Assembly (NCBI GenBank): GCA_029378245.1
Contig: JARKIF010000020.1
Location: 496,001 to 560,000 of the forward strand
DNA length: 64,000 nucleotides
Source of the DNA: Roridomyces roridus
Taxonomy: Eukaryota > Basidiomycota > Agaricomycetes > Agaricales > Mycenaceae
Reading direction: 5' to 3'
Below, one piece after another: positions 1-12,200 of the stretch (position 1 is the first letter of the stretch; every line of letters begins with the position of its first letter). The notes under the pieces were generated by a model. That model made no database searches. It saw only the letters and a program-made list of their open reading frames with translations, and was not told where the DNA came from. The position numbers and the translations under genes were made by a program.

Positions 1-390
1 GCCTTCAACGGTTCCTCCCTTGCCCGCTTCAATGCGCCGTCCCTCGTCCGCGACAACGAGTTTTTCTTCAGCGGTGACTTCAACCTCGACGACATCCCTC
101 GCATGTATCATAAATACAACTCGACCCAGCCGACCGTCATCCGTGTCGCGCCTGGTTGGTTCATCCTCCGCTTTCCCGGCTATATCGGCCTCGTGAGCGC
201 ATGGCAGGTATGGTGTAATCCCGCCAATACTTCAGTTTCATCGAGACTGACACCGTCTTACCAGTTTAAAGTCTGGGTTCTGCACAACCGGCGTCTCCAT
301 ATTGCGATTGAGAACGCCGTTGTTGTCTTCGAGAACCCTGCCGGCTATGTCGACTTTGCCAACTTATTCAATTTGTTCGGCAACCGCTGA
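1..390 (+). CDS. Hypothetical protein, 3' portion (5' end outside window)
   Basis: An open frame runs from base 1 to a TGA at 388-390, so the window begins inside this coding region. The encoded stretch is rich in Phe, Asn and aromatic residues (it includes WFILRFPGYIGLVSAW), with no motif I recognise. Bases 208-264 look like a 57-nt intron: the donor is GTATGG after a CAG codon and the acceptor is CCAG. Its length is a multiple of three and it has no stop, so intron retention would also stay in frame. If spliced, the C-terminal part reads FKVWVLHNRRLHIAIENAVV and ends in FNLFGNR. The sequence could belong to an ordinary gene or a retroelement gag-like protein; nothing visible decides this. 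Confidence 0.4.
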   Translation, partial: AFNGSSLARFNAPSLVRDNEFFFSGDFNLDDIPRMYHKYNSTQPTVIRVAPGWFILRFPGYIGLVSAWQVWCNPANTSVSSRLTPSYQFKVWVLHNRRLHIAIENAVVVFENPAGYVDFANLFNLFGNR

Positions 391-1786
391 TACGCCTGCA
401 AAATGAACACGCTAGGAATACGTGAAATTTCGCGATTTCTCTTATAACCAACAGTGGTATCATCTCACGAGAGCGCTAGTGCTGAGCCCAGAGGCAGCTA
501 GTAGGATTACGATGCATGGTGTACTGTACGGGTCGAAGGGGAACCTAAGATGACCGACGGACCCACTCCGAAACACGTAGGAGTTCGTGCTAGTCCTCTT
601 ACCAATGGGAATATCATATAACCAAGTCGTTGAGCTCTGGTTCAATCCGATGGTTACAAGGGAATTAGCAGCAATTGGGAATAAGCGGATGGTTGAGTCA
701 TCGATCACGATCGAGGCCTCAGTTGGAGTCATTACCAACCGGAACGATGGCGCCGGAAGACCGTGTGCCTGGTCCGTGATATCGGAACACGGGAGCACTC
801 TGGAATCACTACTTGCGAGCTTCGGAATAGTGTCTTTAATGACGGGATACCCAAGATATGGGTATCGAATTAAAGCTACGGACCAGTACTATCCGGTCCT
901 GGAACGATAGCGCAGAAGACGGAAGATGGGAATAATGGAACTCGACTTCCGACCCTTGGCATCAGCCTTACCAACCTGAAACATGATGGATCGACGGCTG
1001 ACTGAGCTTGGGATGGTGCGAGGATGGCGCCATCCAACCTGTAGACCAATGAAATAGCAAGGATACCCTAATTGCGTTGCGAGGATCGCATTCCTGTATT
1101 ATTTATTAGATTGCCGGACTTGTATATAACTAGGTAGAGTGTTCCCTTGGAGGCCGAACAATCACCCCCGTCTGTTGTACGCATTAGCGTCTCTAAAGGG
1201 TTGTGCTTGGGCTTTCGAGGTGCACTGTGTTGGATAGTGGCTTCTTAAAGTTTGTACTAGTTGGAATCATATTATTTTGAATCAGAATCGTCGTCATCGT
1301 TGAAACCAAATCGTCGTACTCGCCTCAATCAAGAATCTATTAAGCAATCAGTCAAGTCAAGTCGTTGGAACATCGTCGTATTTGGCTAGGGAATCTCAGT
1401 ACCAGTCGGGAAGAAGAGTAGAATCGAGTTGTGAAGTTTCGGAATAAGGAATACGATCGGTGTTTGACCACCAACCCACCTACTACATCAATCTTATCAA
1501 CTACAGCTGAGAAGCTATACAATCTACCAAAAGGGTTGCTTGTTCCAGTCTCGACTGAACCTAAAACCCGTCCCTTGGAAATACCACTTTCCTTCGGAAT
1601 AAACTTATTACTTTCTCCCTCCACAACCTACTACCTGTATAAGGACCTGTATTGGGACTTTTACTCGTCTGAACACTCGATTGAATACACTCGCTACGAG
1701 CTCGTGTCTGTGTTGGTTATCTAAATAAGCTACTTGCTTATTCCTGTGTACCACCGTATACGATACAGTGGTGTTGGGTTTCTCCC
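391..1786. other. Non-coding interval, possible retroelement LTR remnant
   Basis: I see no convincing gene here. From about 1228 to 1771 the sequence resembles a long terminal repeat. It opens with TGTTGGATAG, is A/T-rich, holds a TATA-like TGTATAAGG near 1636, and closes near GATACA at about 1770. No matching target-site duplication and no second LTR copy could be found in the window, so this is a suggestion only. Confidence 0.2.
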
Positions 1787-2632
1787 TTGGGTTTAGAGCA
1801 CATTCGTCACTGCTTTGGCTGGGCCATTTGGACCCCCGAGGGCATCATTTATCCCGCCGAGCACCTCGACATCGCCGACTACGCCGACTTTCTGGTCGGC
1901 AACGACGACATTGATCAAGGTCGCGGAGTTATTCGCCCCGGGCATGTGCAGGTGGAGGAGCAGTTCTTCGAGTTGTTGATGGATAGCTGGAAACATCGGG
2001 CGATGAACAAGGAGCGGAGTATCAAACAATCGCAGTACGCCAAACTCAATTATGCCGGCCTCCCCGACGTCGGTAGTGTTGCTAACAAAGCCGCCCTTGC
2101 CTTGAAGCGCAAGGCTACCGGGCACCTTGTTGGCGAGTCTTCTCGCGCTGCCTCGGCCATGACGGCTGCTGCGGCCAGCACTTCTGCAGCCGCGAACGCC
2201 GGTTCGGGGTCCCTTGCTCTCCACTTCCCCGCGCCACCCGCTGCCAACTTCGCTCCGGCTATGCCGGCTTTCCCTGCGCCTGCCGGTGCCAACTTCGCCA
2301 TGGGTCCGCCTGGTATGCCCACGCTCAATACCGCCGTTCATCCCATGTTCGCGCATCGCTCAAACTCCGCCCCGAGCCCTTCTACCACCGTCATGCCGTC
2401 TCCCGCCGTTTCCGCGATGACTTCACCCCTCCGTGGCACCACTCCCCCTGCATTCATCGGCTTGGACACCACCAACCTCACAGCCGCCGAGTTGGCCGAC
2501 TTGGATCTTACCAACTTCAGCACCTCCGTCCCCGTTATGTTGGGCCCCTTCCTCGCGTCGAGCTCTACCACGGATGATACCGCTACCTCAGGTACGGTCA
2601 ACCCCACCGATATTGTTGAAAACACACAGTAA
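1787..2632 (+). CDS. Hypothetical Ala/Pro-rich protein, N-terminus unresolved
   Basis: An open frame ends with TAA at 2630-2632. Its N-terminal third has mixed composition (WAIWTPEGIIYPAEHLDIAD, then an acidic stretch). From about residue 95 it becomes Ala/Ser/Pro/Thr-rich and low in complexity, as in a disordered tail. There is no ATG at the left end. The frame is probably entered by splicing at the TTTAG at 1791-1795, or the reading starts at the internal ATG at 1979. The interval just upstream looks like an LTR, so this may be a gene cut by an insertion or part of a retroelement. I do not recognise the family. Confidence 0.4.
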   Translation: MGLEHIRHCFGWAIWTPEGIIYPAEHLDIADYADFLVGNDDIDQGRGVIRPGHVQVEEQFFELLMDSWKHRAMNKERSIKQSQYAKLNYAGLPDVGSVANKAALALKRKATGHLVGESSRAASAMTAAAASTSAAANAGSGSLALHFPAPPAANFAPAMPAFPAPAGANFAMGPPGMPTLNTAVHPMFAHRSNSAPSPSTTVMPSPAVSAMTSPLRGTTPPAFIGLDTTNLTAAELADLDLTNFSTSVPVMLGPFLASSSTTDDTATSGTVNPTDIVENTQ

Positions 2633-5600
2633 GGTTGCGCCGCGACTCAACCTGGAGGGCGTATGTAATGATTTTGTGTTCGAGTATGGCTCTGTATTGT
2701 TCTATTTGCCTATGACGTCAATGATAGAGACTTCACCAACTTTATAGCACGGGTTCATTTTTTATTTTCCCGACGGTATGCATTTTTCTCACTCTCACGA
2801 TTAATAGCCATCAGCGGAACTCGGCTCCCTCGTTCCAATCACAGTACTTACATAAGCTCTCCGACTCAGTAGTATATAAACCGCATGTAAAGTAGTTAGC
2901 ACTTCGGTCAATCGTACAGTTACGCCAGTCACCTCTGCGTGCGACCACCCGTGTGTCGAGAACAGCCCCAGCTCCTCGTCACACAAAATCCGGTGTGAAA
3001 TCCACAACGGATTCCACACCGGGTTCTCATCGTCAACTTTGAACGCACCTAATGGGCACCTTGGTTCGGTCCGTTCGAACCTCAGCGTGTTTGCCCCAGC
3101 CACTCCTCCTTCTTGGGTAAGGAGCAGACAGACCTCAAGATGATCGGAAAGGAAAAAGAAAAAAATCCTTGTCATTGCCAAGCCAACTGCTCCTGTGTCG
3201 GCGACTGCGGATCCGGATGACCACCTGTGTCAGGACCCCTGGCAATCGGCGGGGCACTTTGGACACGCCGTCAGGGTCTGGGCCGACATCTCTCAACCTA
3301 GACCAAACTTTCCTGCCACACAGGGATCGAACGCAAGGCATTTATGAAAGACCTAGCAAGTGGGGCTTCGCCACGGGGCCCCTCGTTGTAACTTGTCCGG
3401 ACATGCCTGACTGTCTCGCCACACCTCAACGTTCGCCTATCGCCAGGGCTCCTACTGTGTCGCATCACATTTCGCCGAGATCGAATGGTTTCACTCACAA
3501 GACCGGATCACAATGGCACCGATGTGTCGGTTGATGCGCCATCAATTTAGCGCATCACATCACATCACATCATAATCGAAGAACCGACTCCGCCAAGACT
3601 CCGCGGGGGATTTTGAGTGGAATGGAATGGTTGTGTTTCTTCGCGATCCAGTCGTCAATGCAGCTTGAGTACTTTGAAGGCGGGTCAAATCAAACGTGAA
3701 GGCTATGAGTTGGGTATAATTCCTGCCTGAGTTTGGCCTGAGTTGACCCCAGAGCGTGTGGATCTTCCGCACGATCTGCGTACCAGCGTTCTTCCATTCT
3801 GTCAATCTGTGCCTCGTCGGAGAGAATCAGATCGAAGACACCACATTATGAATTCAACTTCTTCTTTCCTCCTGTGAAATGAAATGGACGACAGATAATA
3901 ATCCAACCTTGTATTCCCTTGCCTCCCTATCTGTCGGCCGCGACCAGACGAGCGCTCGTCTCAATGAGACATGGCAAAGTTCCATCCACTATGGGTATCA
4001 CCCAGCCGTAATCGTTTCTTCTTCATGAACGGCGTCTGCTATTTTCCGAGTGTTGGAATCTTGGATTTGGTCTCTTCCAAGTTCGTTCTTCCGGCTTTCT
4101 AAAGGACCCGGAGCGTACCCGTACTGTTCAACTTTCCATGTACATGTTCATCGAGGCGGACCCACGCACGCGCGCAGTCCAAGAATACAAACAGGCGCAT
4201 TTAGTCTCGGTGGGCGATAAGAGGTGGGTAGAAATCATACACGTTCTGTTGTGATACTTCGAGCCGTGGAAAATTCTTCCGAAGTCTGAGGTTATAAACC
4301 CCACGGAGCTCACAAAAGTGGCGTCGGTCGTTCGTCAATGTAGAATGGAAGTAGAATGGAAAGAAAGCTCCTGAGCTGAAAGGGGCCGCAGCGGAAACTG
4401 GGGGACCGGTGTCTATTGTCTGAATTGACTTGAATTCAATACTATTGTTCTTTGCTTGTGGTTCGATCTGTCAGAAGCCTCGAGTACTTAGGAAAGCGTG
4501 CCTCGAAGCTGACAGAAATAACACGAACCCGGATCTGCTCCCCGCAGCGGAATGCACGGAGTGTCCGTGTCCAAGTCGAAACAATGAAGCCAGTAGCAGT
4601 TGTACTTGTGAAGTAGTTTGTTTTGATACAGCTGGTATGTTGATACGTCCCGACGGTACGAATGTGGCATTAGACATATAGATCCGCGTACATGCATACA
4701 TCGGAGGGTGGAATTTTCCGCGTCCAGGTACAATGTCGTGTCATGAGCATACAGAATTCAATGTTGCAATCTGGTGCGGGGGAGGGAAGACTCGGGGCGG
4801 GTGACGCTTCGTCATGGCCAGGCTACCTGGGAATCGAGTCGTCTCGGAGCCGGCCTCGGGACACGGACACGGCAATTATACACGGTCGGCCTCGGGGACA
4901 GTAAACCGGCGGTAATTGACCCAGCTACTGAAGTCCAGGCAACATACGTCCATCGGTGTCAGTCAAACCGTGGAACGACGGGAAACAAACGTGTATAACA
5001 CCGTTCAGACCGCGGCCTGACTGTTTTGGAGGCCGTACGCGGCACGTTTGGCGGTGTCGATCCTTCGAAATTGACGGACGGGACGAATGTAGTTGCTTTA
5101 AATAGTGCCTTGTATTCGTCAGCAAGAGATGGGCGGATGTTAGACTCTAGAGCAGGCTGCTCACGAACCAAGAGAAGAGCAGGTAAGAGTAACAGGCACA
5201 TCGTTAGCCTGGTAGGATGAAATTGGGCGCCATGATCCGGATTACTCATTGTTCAGAGTTTTGTGTTGGCTCTAGACAGCGTGTATTGAGATGACCGTTC
5301 CTATCCGCCTAGATTACGATCAAGGGTCGAGGAGAAAGGGTCTCGATTCCAAGAAGTACGCGCTGGGGAGGTCAGGAAGGCGATGGTTTGGGGGTCTGGA
5401 CGGCGCGGGGATGCTTCCGTGTTTGCCGATCTGGTGTTGCCGCCAAGGGGTCTGTGGACGTGACAGATATCGGCTGAAGCTTTCAACAAGGAAATTTCAT
5501 TATGCAGCGAAGGCGATCAGACACTGAAAGAATAGAATCGTTCGGGGCAAGAGTTTCATTCAGGGCAGGGGAGGTCTTGGTCGAGTCGGAAGGAAAATAT

Positions 5601-6386
5601 GCACGAGGTTGGGCTGCTGGCGACGTCTGAGCATGCGAACTATCCCCAGATGATAGATGCGTCGGGCCTGGAAGCGCCCACGAGGCAAGAACGAGATGAA
5701 TTAGCGATCCGGCCGGGCAGGAAGCCAGGACCCGTCTATCAGTCTTGCCAACGTCTTCTGGTTATCTTCGTTTAAATGGATGATCCATAGCGTTGCCAGT
5801 GAGCGTCGTTCCAGCCGATGAGGAGAGCAGAGCGGGAGCTTGAGAATCAGTGGTGGCGGGCGGTGGTAGAGGTGGCAGGCGGGCATCAGGGATTACATAA
5901 CACTGGACTGCTTGCACCGCTCCTCCTCCTTCTCGAATGCGAATCAGCAGCTGTCGTCCCACGACTAAAGCTCTCGCGGATCTGCCAAATCAACCCAAGG
6001 ACCTCTGGTTCTCGCCTTTTCTTGGGCACGGATGTGTCGGGATGTCCAGGAAACTTGGGCAGAGAACGCCGGTCTCTGACTTCCTGAGCCTCTTTCGAGG
6101 GTATTTCGTCCCACGGGCGTGGCTGCGTGGATCAGGTGGCTCGTCGGATATTTTACGGCCGCTGGCATCACCGAGGTCTACATCCGACGATAGTCCTGGT
6201 TAACACAGATCGGTGCGCTCTTTCTCTACCCCAACGACGTCCGGAATCTACATGACCAAATGCGCCAGTTTCATATGTTGTCGTTAAACCCGCAGGAACG
6301 AACAGGACTACGCCGTCATCAATCCGGAACAAGGACAGCTACACGCGCCCCGGCCCCGGTCTCCGTCCTAGTTTTTCCAGAATCCG
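2633..6386. other. Long gene-poor interval
   Basis: About 3.7 kb without a supportable gene. The minus strand at 2801-3181 has an open frame with fairly protein-like composition (for example FKVDDENPVWNPLWISHRIL), which could be a gene remnant. A short CACAT microsatellite lies at 3554-3571. Bases 4790-4910 hold GC-rich repeats of the type CCTCGGGACACGGACACGG. Nothing else is recognisable. Confidence 0.4.
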
Positions 6387-6393
6387 TATAAAA
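6387..6393 (+). promoter_or_regulatory. TATA box of the 6435 gene
   Basis: TATAAAA lies 48 bp before the ATG at 6435, the usual spacing for a highly expressed secreted fungal protein. Confidence 0.6.
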
Positions 6394-6434
6394 GCCAGCA
6401 TTACATTTCGCTGCCAGCATCCCGACTTCCTCCA

Positions 6435-8420
6435 ATGCCTTCACCGATGCGCTTCCTCGCGATTGCTTCTCTCTTCTTGGGTGCGTCTCCATCCATCCCA
6501 TCTCTTCCCAGTATCACTTACCATGGCTACCAGCCGTCTCTGCCGTCGTGCCCCCAGGCAAGCAAGGCGCCTTGGACCAACCCGTGGATGACACCCCCGC
6601 CCCTACTCCCGACAACGACGCCATCGCCGACACGGCTGGCCAGGTGAATCAAAAGAGCTCCGTCCCAGTTACCGCTGTCCCCAGCGACAACGTCCCGGCC
6701 ACCACTGTCACTGCCCTCGACGGCGACCTTGTCAACGCCACTGTCGCCAGCGTTGTCGACTCGAGCAGCCGCCGCCGGAAACGTCAGAGCTCCCAGCCGG
6801 GCGAGTATGTCGAGATCTTTTATCCCCTCGCTCCCGGCGTCCATGATGCATCCATCGAGGGTACGTGTCCCGCACTTCCGCCGCCACAAACAACTCACTG
6901 AATAGTGCAGGTACGGCTTACTTGACCTACACGGTCGTGAACAACGCGACCTACAACATCAAGGACTGTCTCGCGTTCTGTGACAAGGTTGACGGCTGCG
7001 GTGTGTTTTGGCTATTTCTATCTTCATCTCATGACCTGACCGTGCGCGCAGAATTCGTCAACTTGTACTACGAATTCAACAACGAGCTGCTCGACTTTGT
7101 CTTCTCCGAAAAGTCCAACCTCAAGTGTGCGGCTTACGGCGATATCCACACTGCTGCCGAGAAGACCAATTTCGGTGGACAGGCGTCATATCCTCAGGTC
7201 CGTCCGTGCCATGACGCGTCGTATTTATATCTAACCCGGGTGTAGGTCGGCAATGAGACGGTGCCTCTCACGTACATCACGCAGAGCAGTGGTTGGGCAG
7301 CCAAGGATCTCACTGATCCTGCCACTCCTGAGGGATTTTCATTGGTATTCGGACCCACTGGTGGAGCGAACAATGCGCCCGGGGTGCGTGGATCTTTTCT
7401 TGTCTTCTTCTATTCCTCCATCTTCTTGTGCTTCCATCCTCCGCCTTCCGTTCTGTATCGCATGCGGCCCGAGCGTGCCTTCCGCTCTCCGTTTCGCAGC
7501 CCTCTTGTTACCTCACACTTCCTTCGGAAGCGTCCGATCTCTCAGTTCCATCTCCTTTACCTTCGAGACGTCCTTCATTCTTCCTTCTTCCTCCCTGCTA
7601 TTTATCGTTTCTCCGTCTCATTTCATCATCGCTGACCTCATACGCAGTACATGGGTTTCGCCTTCCTGGACCGGTACGACCCCGAGGCTTGCGCTGCTCT
7701 GTGTAACGGCCGCGGCTACGACCCAGTCGGCGGCGTGTGCCAATACTTCAACATCTGGCGTGCGGTCGTTGATGGCGTGCCCACGACCTACACTTGCTCT
7801 ATGGTGCGTCTCTGCATTGTTTCCTTCCAGCTCAGTCTAACCATCTTCCTCCACAGTACTACCTCGTCGCAGACAACTCGACTGCAGTGAACTTTGGCCA
7901 GGGCGACCTCGTCGTGACCCTCTCCCGTGGGTATGCCCGCAACTCTGTCGTCATCGACGGCGGCTTCGAGGGATTCACCGAATGCGACGACTTCTGCTTC
8001 GACACCTCGTACAAGAACTGGGTCGGCACCTCGCAGGCGGGTGGGGATGATGATGCGACCATCTTCTTCTTCAACCAGTACGCGCACACTGGGCACGGCT
8101 CGGGTTTGCTTGGCGCGGCGTTTGGAGATGACAGCGACTCGGGGACGCTCACTCCCGCCCAACCCCTCAAGACCAAGGCTGGGCGCAACTACGTCGTGCA
8201 GGTGTTTGTCAACAACGCCTTCTCGGGCGCGCAGCTCGAGGCGCCGGCGGTTGTGAATGTCCTGTGGAACGGCAAGGTTGTTGGGTCGGTCAAGGGATTC
8301 CAGCAGTACACCCCGGAGCAGTTCAATGTTGTCGCAACTGGGTATGATGTTCTTGCGTTTGAGGGTGGTGCGGCGCCGGCTTGGTCTTTCATTGACGATG
8401 TCTTTGTTGCGCTGCTTTGA
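6435..8420 (+). CDS. Secreted Cys-containing protein of a fungal family of unknown function, 7 exons
   Basis: Rebuilt as join(6435..6480, 6534..6860, 6911..7000, 7052..7197, 7246..7383, 7648..7803, 7857..8420), giving 488 residues. All junctions are GT-AG and in phase. Exon 1 joined to exon 2 gives a signal peptide (MRFLAIASLFLAVSAVV). A Thr/Val/Asp-rich propeptide-like stretch follows and ends in an RRRKRQ dibasic run near residue 110, possibly a Kex2 site. The mature part has paired cysteines (CLAFC, VDGCG), the block VNLYYEFNNELLDFVFSEKS, a second Cys cluster around PEACAALCNGRGYDP, and a beta-rich C-terminal domain ending at residue 488. I recall similar secreted proteins of unknown function from mushroom-forming fungi. 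Five introns are 48-53 nt; the one at 7384-7647 is 264 nt and pyrimidine-rich. I assign no enzyme activity. Confidence 0.85.
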
Positions 8421-8840
8421 TGGATGTGTACTTGCTTTACATCCGCTTTCTTTTCTATATGTATGTGAATAGGGTAATCGGGGACCATTGTTTGAAAAAG
8501 GGGTAGTACACTGTGATGGTTGATTTTGTTACTTACCAGCTTGTTGTATTTCCCAATTGAACAGCGTTGATTTACTTGTGCTTCCCGCGTGTAGAATTCT
8601 CTTTGACTGTACTATGACAACTCGAAAGCGCCACCGTACCTCGGACAATTGCGACCACGGTGAACGGTTCACCGTCGTCGATGACGGTGAGTTAACGGAT
8701 GTCTACAGTTATCGGAACAGTCCCAAATCCCAATCCCAGCCAGATCTACTGTCAATGGGCAGTGCCTGTAAATTGGCTCCAATTCCGTTGAGTGAAGTTT
8801 GTGGGAAGATGCGTCGGCAAGGTTGAGGTCGACTCTCGAG
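8421..8840. other. 3' flank and intergenic DNA
   Basis: No gene is visible between the secreted-protein gene and the MITE. Confidence 0.4.
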
Positions 8841-8842
8841 TA

Positions 8843-9114
8843 CTGTACTATTTCGACCAATCATTCACTGGGTGTCACGGGTCACCGCAAAGGTTCACCA
8901 GATAAGAGATTCACCGAACGGCCATCGCATCAAATTACCATATATGGTATGATGAGATCACTTGGATCACGTTTACCGTCAAAAATCGACGGGAAATCAC
9001 TGTTGCCGAGTAGCCGAGTAGAAAATTTTGCTTGTCACCCGTCACCAGGGCCAAAATCCTTCATTTCACGCGGGGGCGTCATGCATCACTGAATCTTTGG
9101 TCGAAATAGTACAG
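8843..9114. mobile_element. MITE with 18-bp terminal inverted repeats and TA target duplication
   Basis: The 272-bp unit begins with CTGTACTATTTCGACCAA and ends with its exact reverse complement (9097-9114). A further imperfect inverted match (TCATTCACTG against AGATTCAGTG) continues inward. A TA lies at each border (8841-8842 and 9115-9116), as expected for Tc1/mariner-like target duplication. There is no coding capacity. The element lies about 185 bp upstream of the TPR-CHAT start codon, so it could affect that promoter. Confidence 0.8.
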
Positions 9115-9298
9115 TACGAGTTCAACTGTGGCCTTCCAAGAATTCATTTCGGCAATCATTCGGTGACCAAGGATGACGTCATGAGAAACTGACAGTCATC
9201 GCAATCCGAGTCATACTGGGGACAGGTGTCCACGTCTCTTCCCTCCCACCCCCATCTCTGCTCATGGCTGAGGTGCAAATGGCGCCCTTGACGTCGAC

Positions 9299-12200
9299 AT
9301 GCCGGTTGCTGACTCTCTAAAGCAGAACACCCCTCCTGTTGGTGGCACCACTGAAATACCCATTCAGAATGTTTCCGCACAGGTAGCGCAGAAACAGCGG
9401 CTTCAGCAATATTGAATGCTGACATGGTGATAGAATACTGCCCTGAAACAGAACGAAGCTGTGCAAGTGACTATTCCGGCCTCCAGCAACCCAGGAGTAA
9501 TTGACTTGGGTCCAAATCAACCATTTGATGTATGTGATGCTGTTTCTCTTTTCAAAATTCATTGGTGCTCATGAGGTCATGAATCTAGATTTCGGAGGCA
9601 ATCGGCAGTCTTCAATCAAGATCCTTCACAGATAATCTTGAACACTCCCTCGCGAAATTCTCTCTGGGCCTCCTTTTCTTCATGCAGTACGGCGGCTCTG
9701 GGAATCTGGCAGATCTTGCTTCGAGCATTGCGGCTCTGCAAGAAGCGGTGGATCTGACACCAAAGGATCACCCTGAACTTGGGGGAAGACTGGAAGGTCT
9801 GGCTGTTGCCTTGGAGCAAAGAAGCTTCAGAGTGGGAGATATAGCCGATTTGGATGCTTCCTTGAAAGCAAGACAAGAAGCAGTGGATTCAACTTCCTTG
9901 GAGGATCCAGCTCGGACCAGCAGGCTACATCGATTGGCAATATCTTTCAAGTCACGGCATCAACGGCTGGGTGAATTGAAAGATCTGGACTCATCGTTGC
10001 AGACAGCACAGCAAGCAGCTGCTCTGATGGCCTCAGATTACCCAGATCAGATTGGTCTCCTACAGGGAATTTCTGTCTGCTTCTCCTCCCGATATCAACA
10101 GTGTGGGGATTTGAATGACTTGCGTGCCGCACTGCAGACAGCACAGCAAGCTCTAGATGTAACTCCCCAAGCAGATCTAGAATATCCACGAGGACTACGA
10201 AACTTGGCCGTATATTCTTTGGAGTTATATGAAAGACAAGGGAAAATCCAGGATTTGGAGAGTGCTATCCAGCTATCTCAAACAGCAGTAGATTGCACAC
10301 CGGATGGGCATCCTGATAAACCAGCACACTTGGGGACACTAGCACAGTCTTTGACTCTTCAATATCGCAGATCAGGGGATCCCAAAAGCTGTGACACTGC
10401 AGTCAAGACAGTCCAAAAAGCACTTGAACAGGCACCAGACAATTACCCAAACCGCGGTGGATTGTTGTATGCCCTGGCAGAATGCTTGAAAGATCGATTC
10501 CGAGCACAGGGTGATGTGGAAGACCTGGAAGCTGCAGTAGTTTCCAGTCAAGAAGCTGTCAATGTGACCCCACTAGGCAACCCGCAGAGAGCTGAGAGAC
10601 TTCAGAGTCTGTCGGTGTGTCTCTCGGATCGGTATCATAGATTCCAGAATCTTGATGATTTGCAAGCTTCATTTCAAGCCACCCAAGAAGCTGTGAAGTT
10701 GACACCGAATAATCATCCTGCCCTGCCTCATCGGATTCAGAACCTGGCAGAAACTCTCTTCACTCAATTCAACCACTCTGGAGATATGAACGATCTGAAT
10801 GCCTCAATACAAGCAGCAGAGATAGCAGTGCAGCTGAGTCCTCAAGACCATCCAGATTTGCCAAGGCGGCTACAGGATGTAGGGATATCTTTGAGGGGCC
10901 GATACGCACGACTTGGTGACCCTAAGGATTTACAGGCAGCCCTGGCAGCAGATCAAAGGGCATTAGACCTCATACCACAAGATCATTCAGATCGAGCCAG
11001 CCAGCTACAGAGTCTTGCAGAATCCTTGCGAGGTCAATACCTAAGACTTGGGGACCTCAAGGATTTGGATGCTGCGTTGCACTCAAATCAGGAGGCAGTC
11101 AAACTTCTCCCACAAAACCATCCAAAGTTGGCTTCTCAACTGGAACGGCTTGCGGAATCTTTCAGAGGCCGTTATCAGAGGCTGGGTGATCTTGATGACT
11201 TGGAAGCAGCCCTACGTGCAGGTCAGAGAGCACTTGATCTCACACCTCAGGATTCTCCAAGTCGTGCATTGCAACTGGAGCGTCTCGCAGAGACTTTGAC
11301 TCTTCGCTACCGAAGACTCAGGGAAATCCAAGACTTAGAGACTTCCTTACATCAAAGCCAAGAAGCAGTCGACCTTACCCCAATAGGTCATTCAACCAGA
11401 CCAGTGCAACTTCACAGGCTATTTCTATCTTTCTGTGAACGATACCAGAGGCTCAACAACCTGCAAGACTTGGAGGCAGCATTGAAAGCAGAGAAAGAAG
11501 CTGTGGATTTAACTCCAATTGACCACCCGAGCCGGGCATACCTGTTGCATAATTTATCAGCCGGCTTTTTACAAAGGTACCAGAGGTTGAAAACTCCGGT
11601 GGATCTGCAGGCTGCATTTCAGGGTGGCCAAGAAGCAGTCCATTTGGTTCCACAGGATGATCCTGATCGTGTACATCAACTGCATTTTCTAGCCACTTGT
11701 CTCATGGAGATTCACAGGGCTACAAACGATTTCAGATTCTTGGAAGCTGCATTGAATAGAGGAACAGAGGCACTCCAGCATATGCCAGATAACCACCCAA
11801 GCAAAGCTGCAACCCTCCATCTTGTAGCAAGGATCTGTGGGAATCTGTACAAATCCACAAAGGACCCCGCTCATTTGCAAGCTATGCATGAGCATTATAG
11901 GAATTCATTTCAAACCCAAGCGATCTCAGATCCTGAACCCCTGTGGGATGGTGCTATCCAGTGGGCTACACTCTCAGCAGAATTCTCCCCGGAACATTGC
12001 TCTGAAGCATATGATGCCGCATTTGGTTTACTTCCCGAGATTCTTTGGTTGGGACACAATGTTTCCTTTCGGCATGAGGCCATTCAACGGCTGGATATTG
12101 CAAATATAGCTGCCACTGCTACAAGGACGCTCGTTCAGCTGTCCGACCTGAAATTTGGTGTTCAGCTCATTGAACAAGGAATTGCCACTACATTCCAGCA

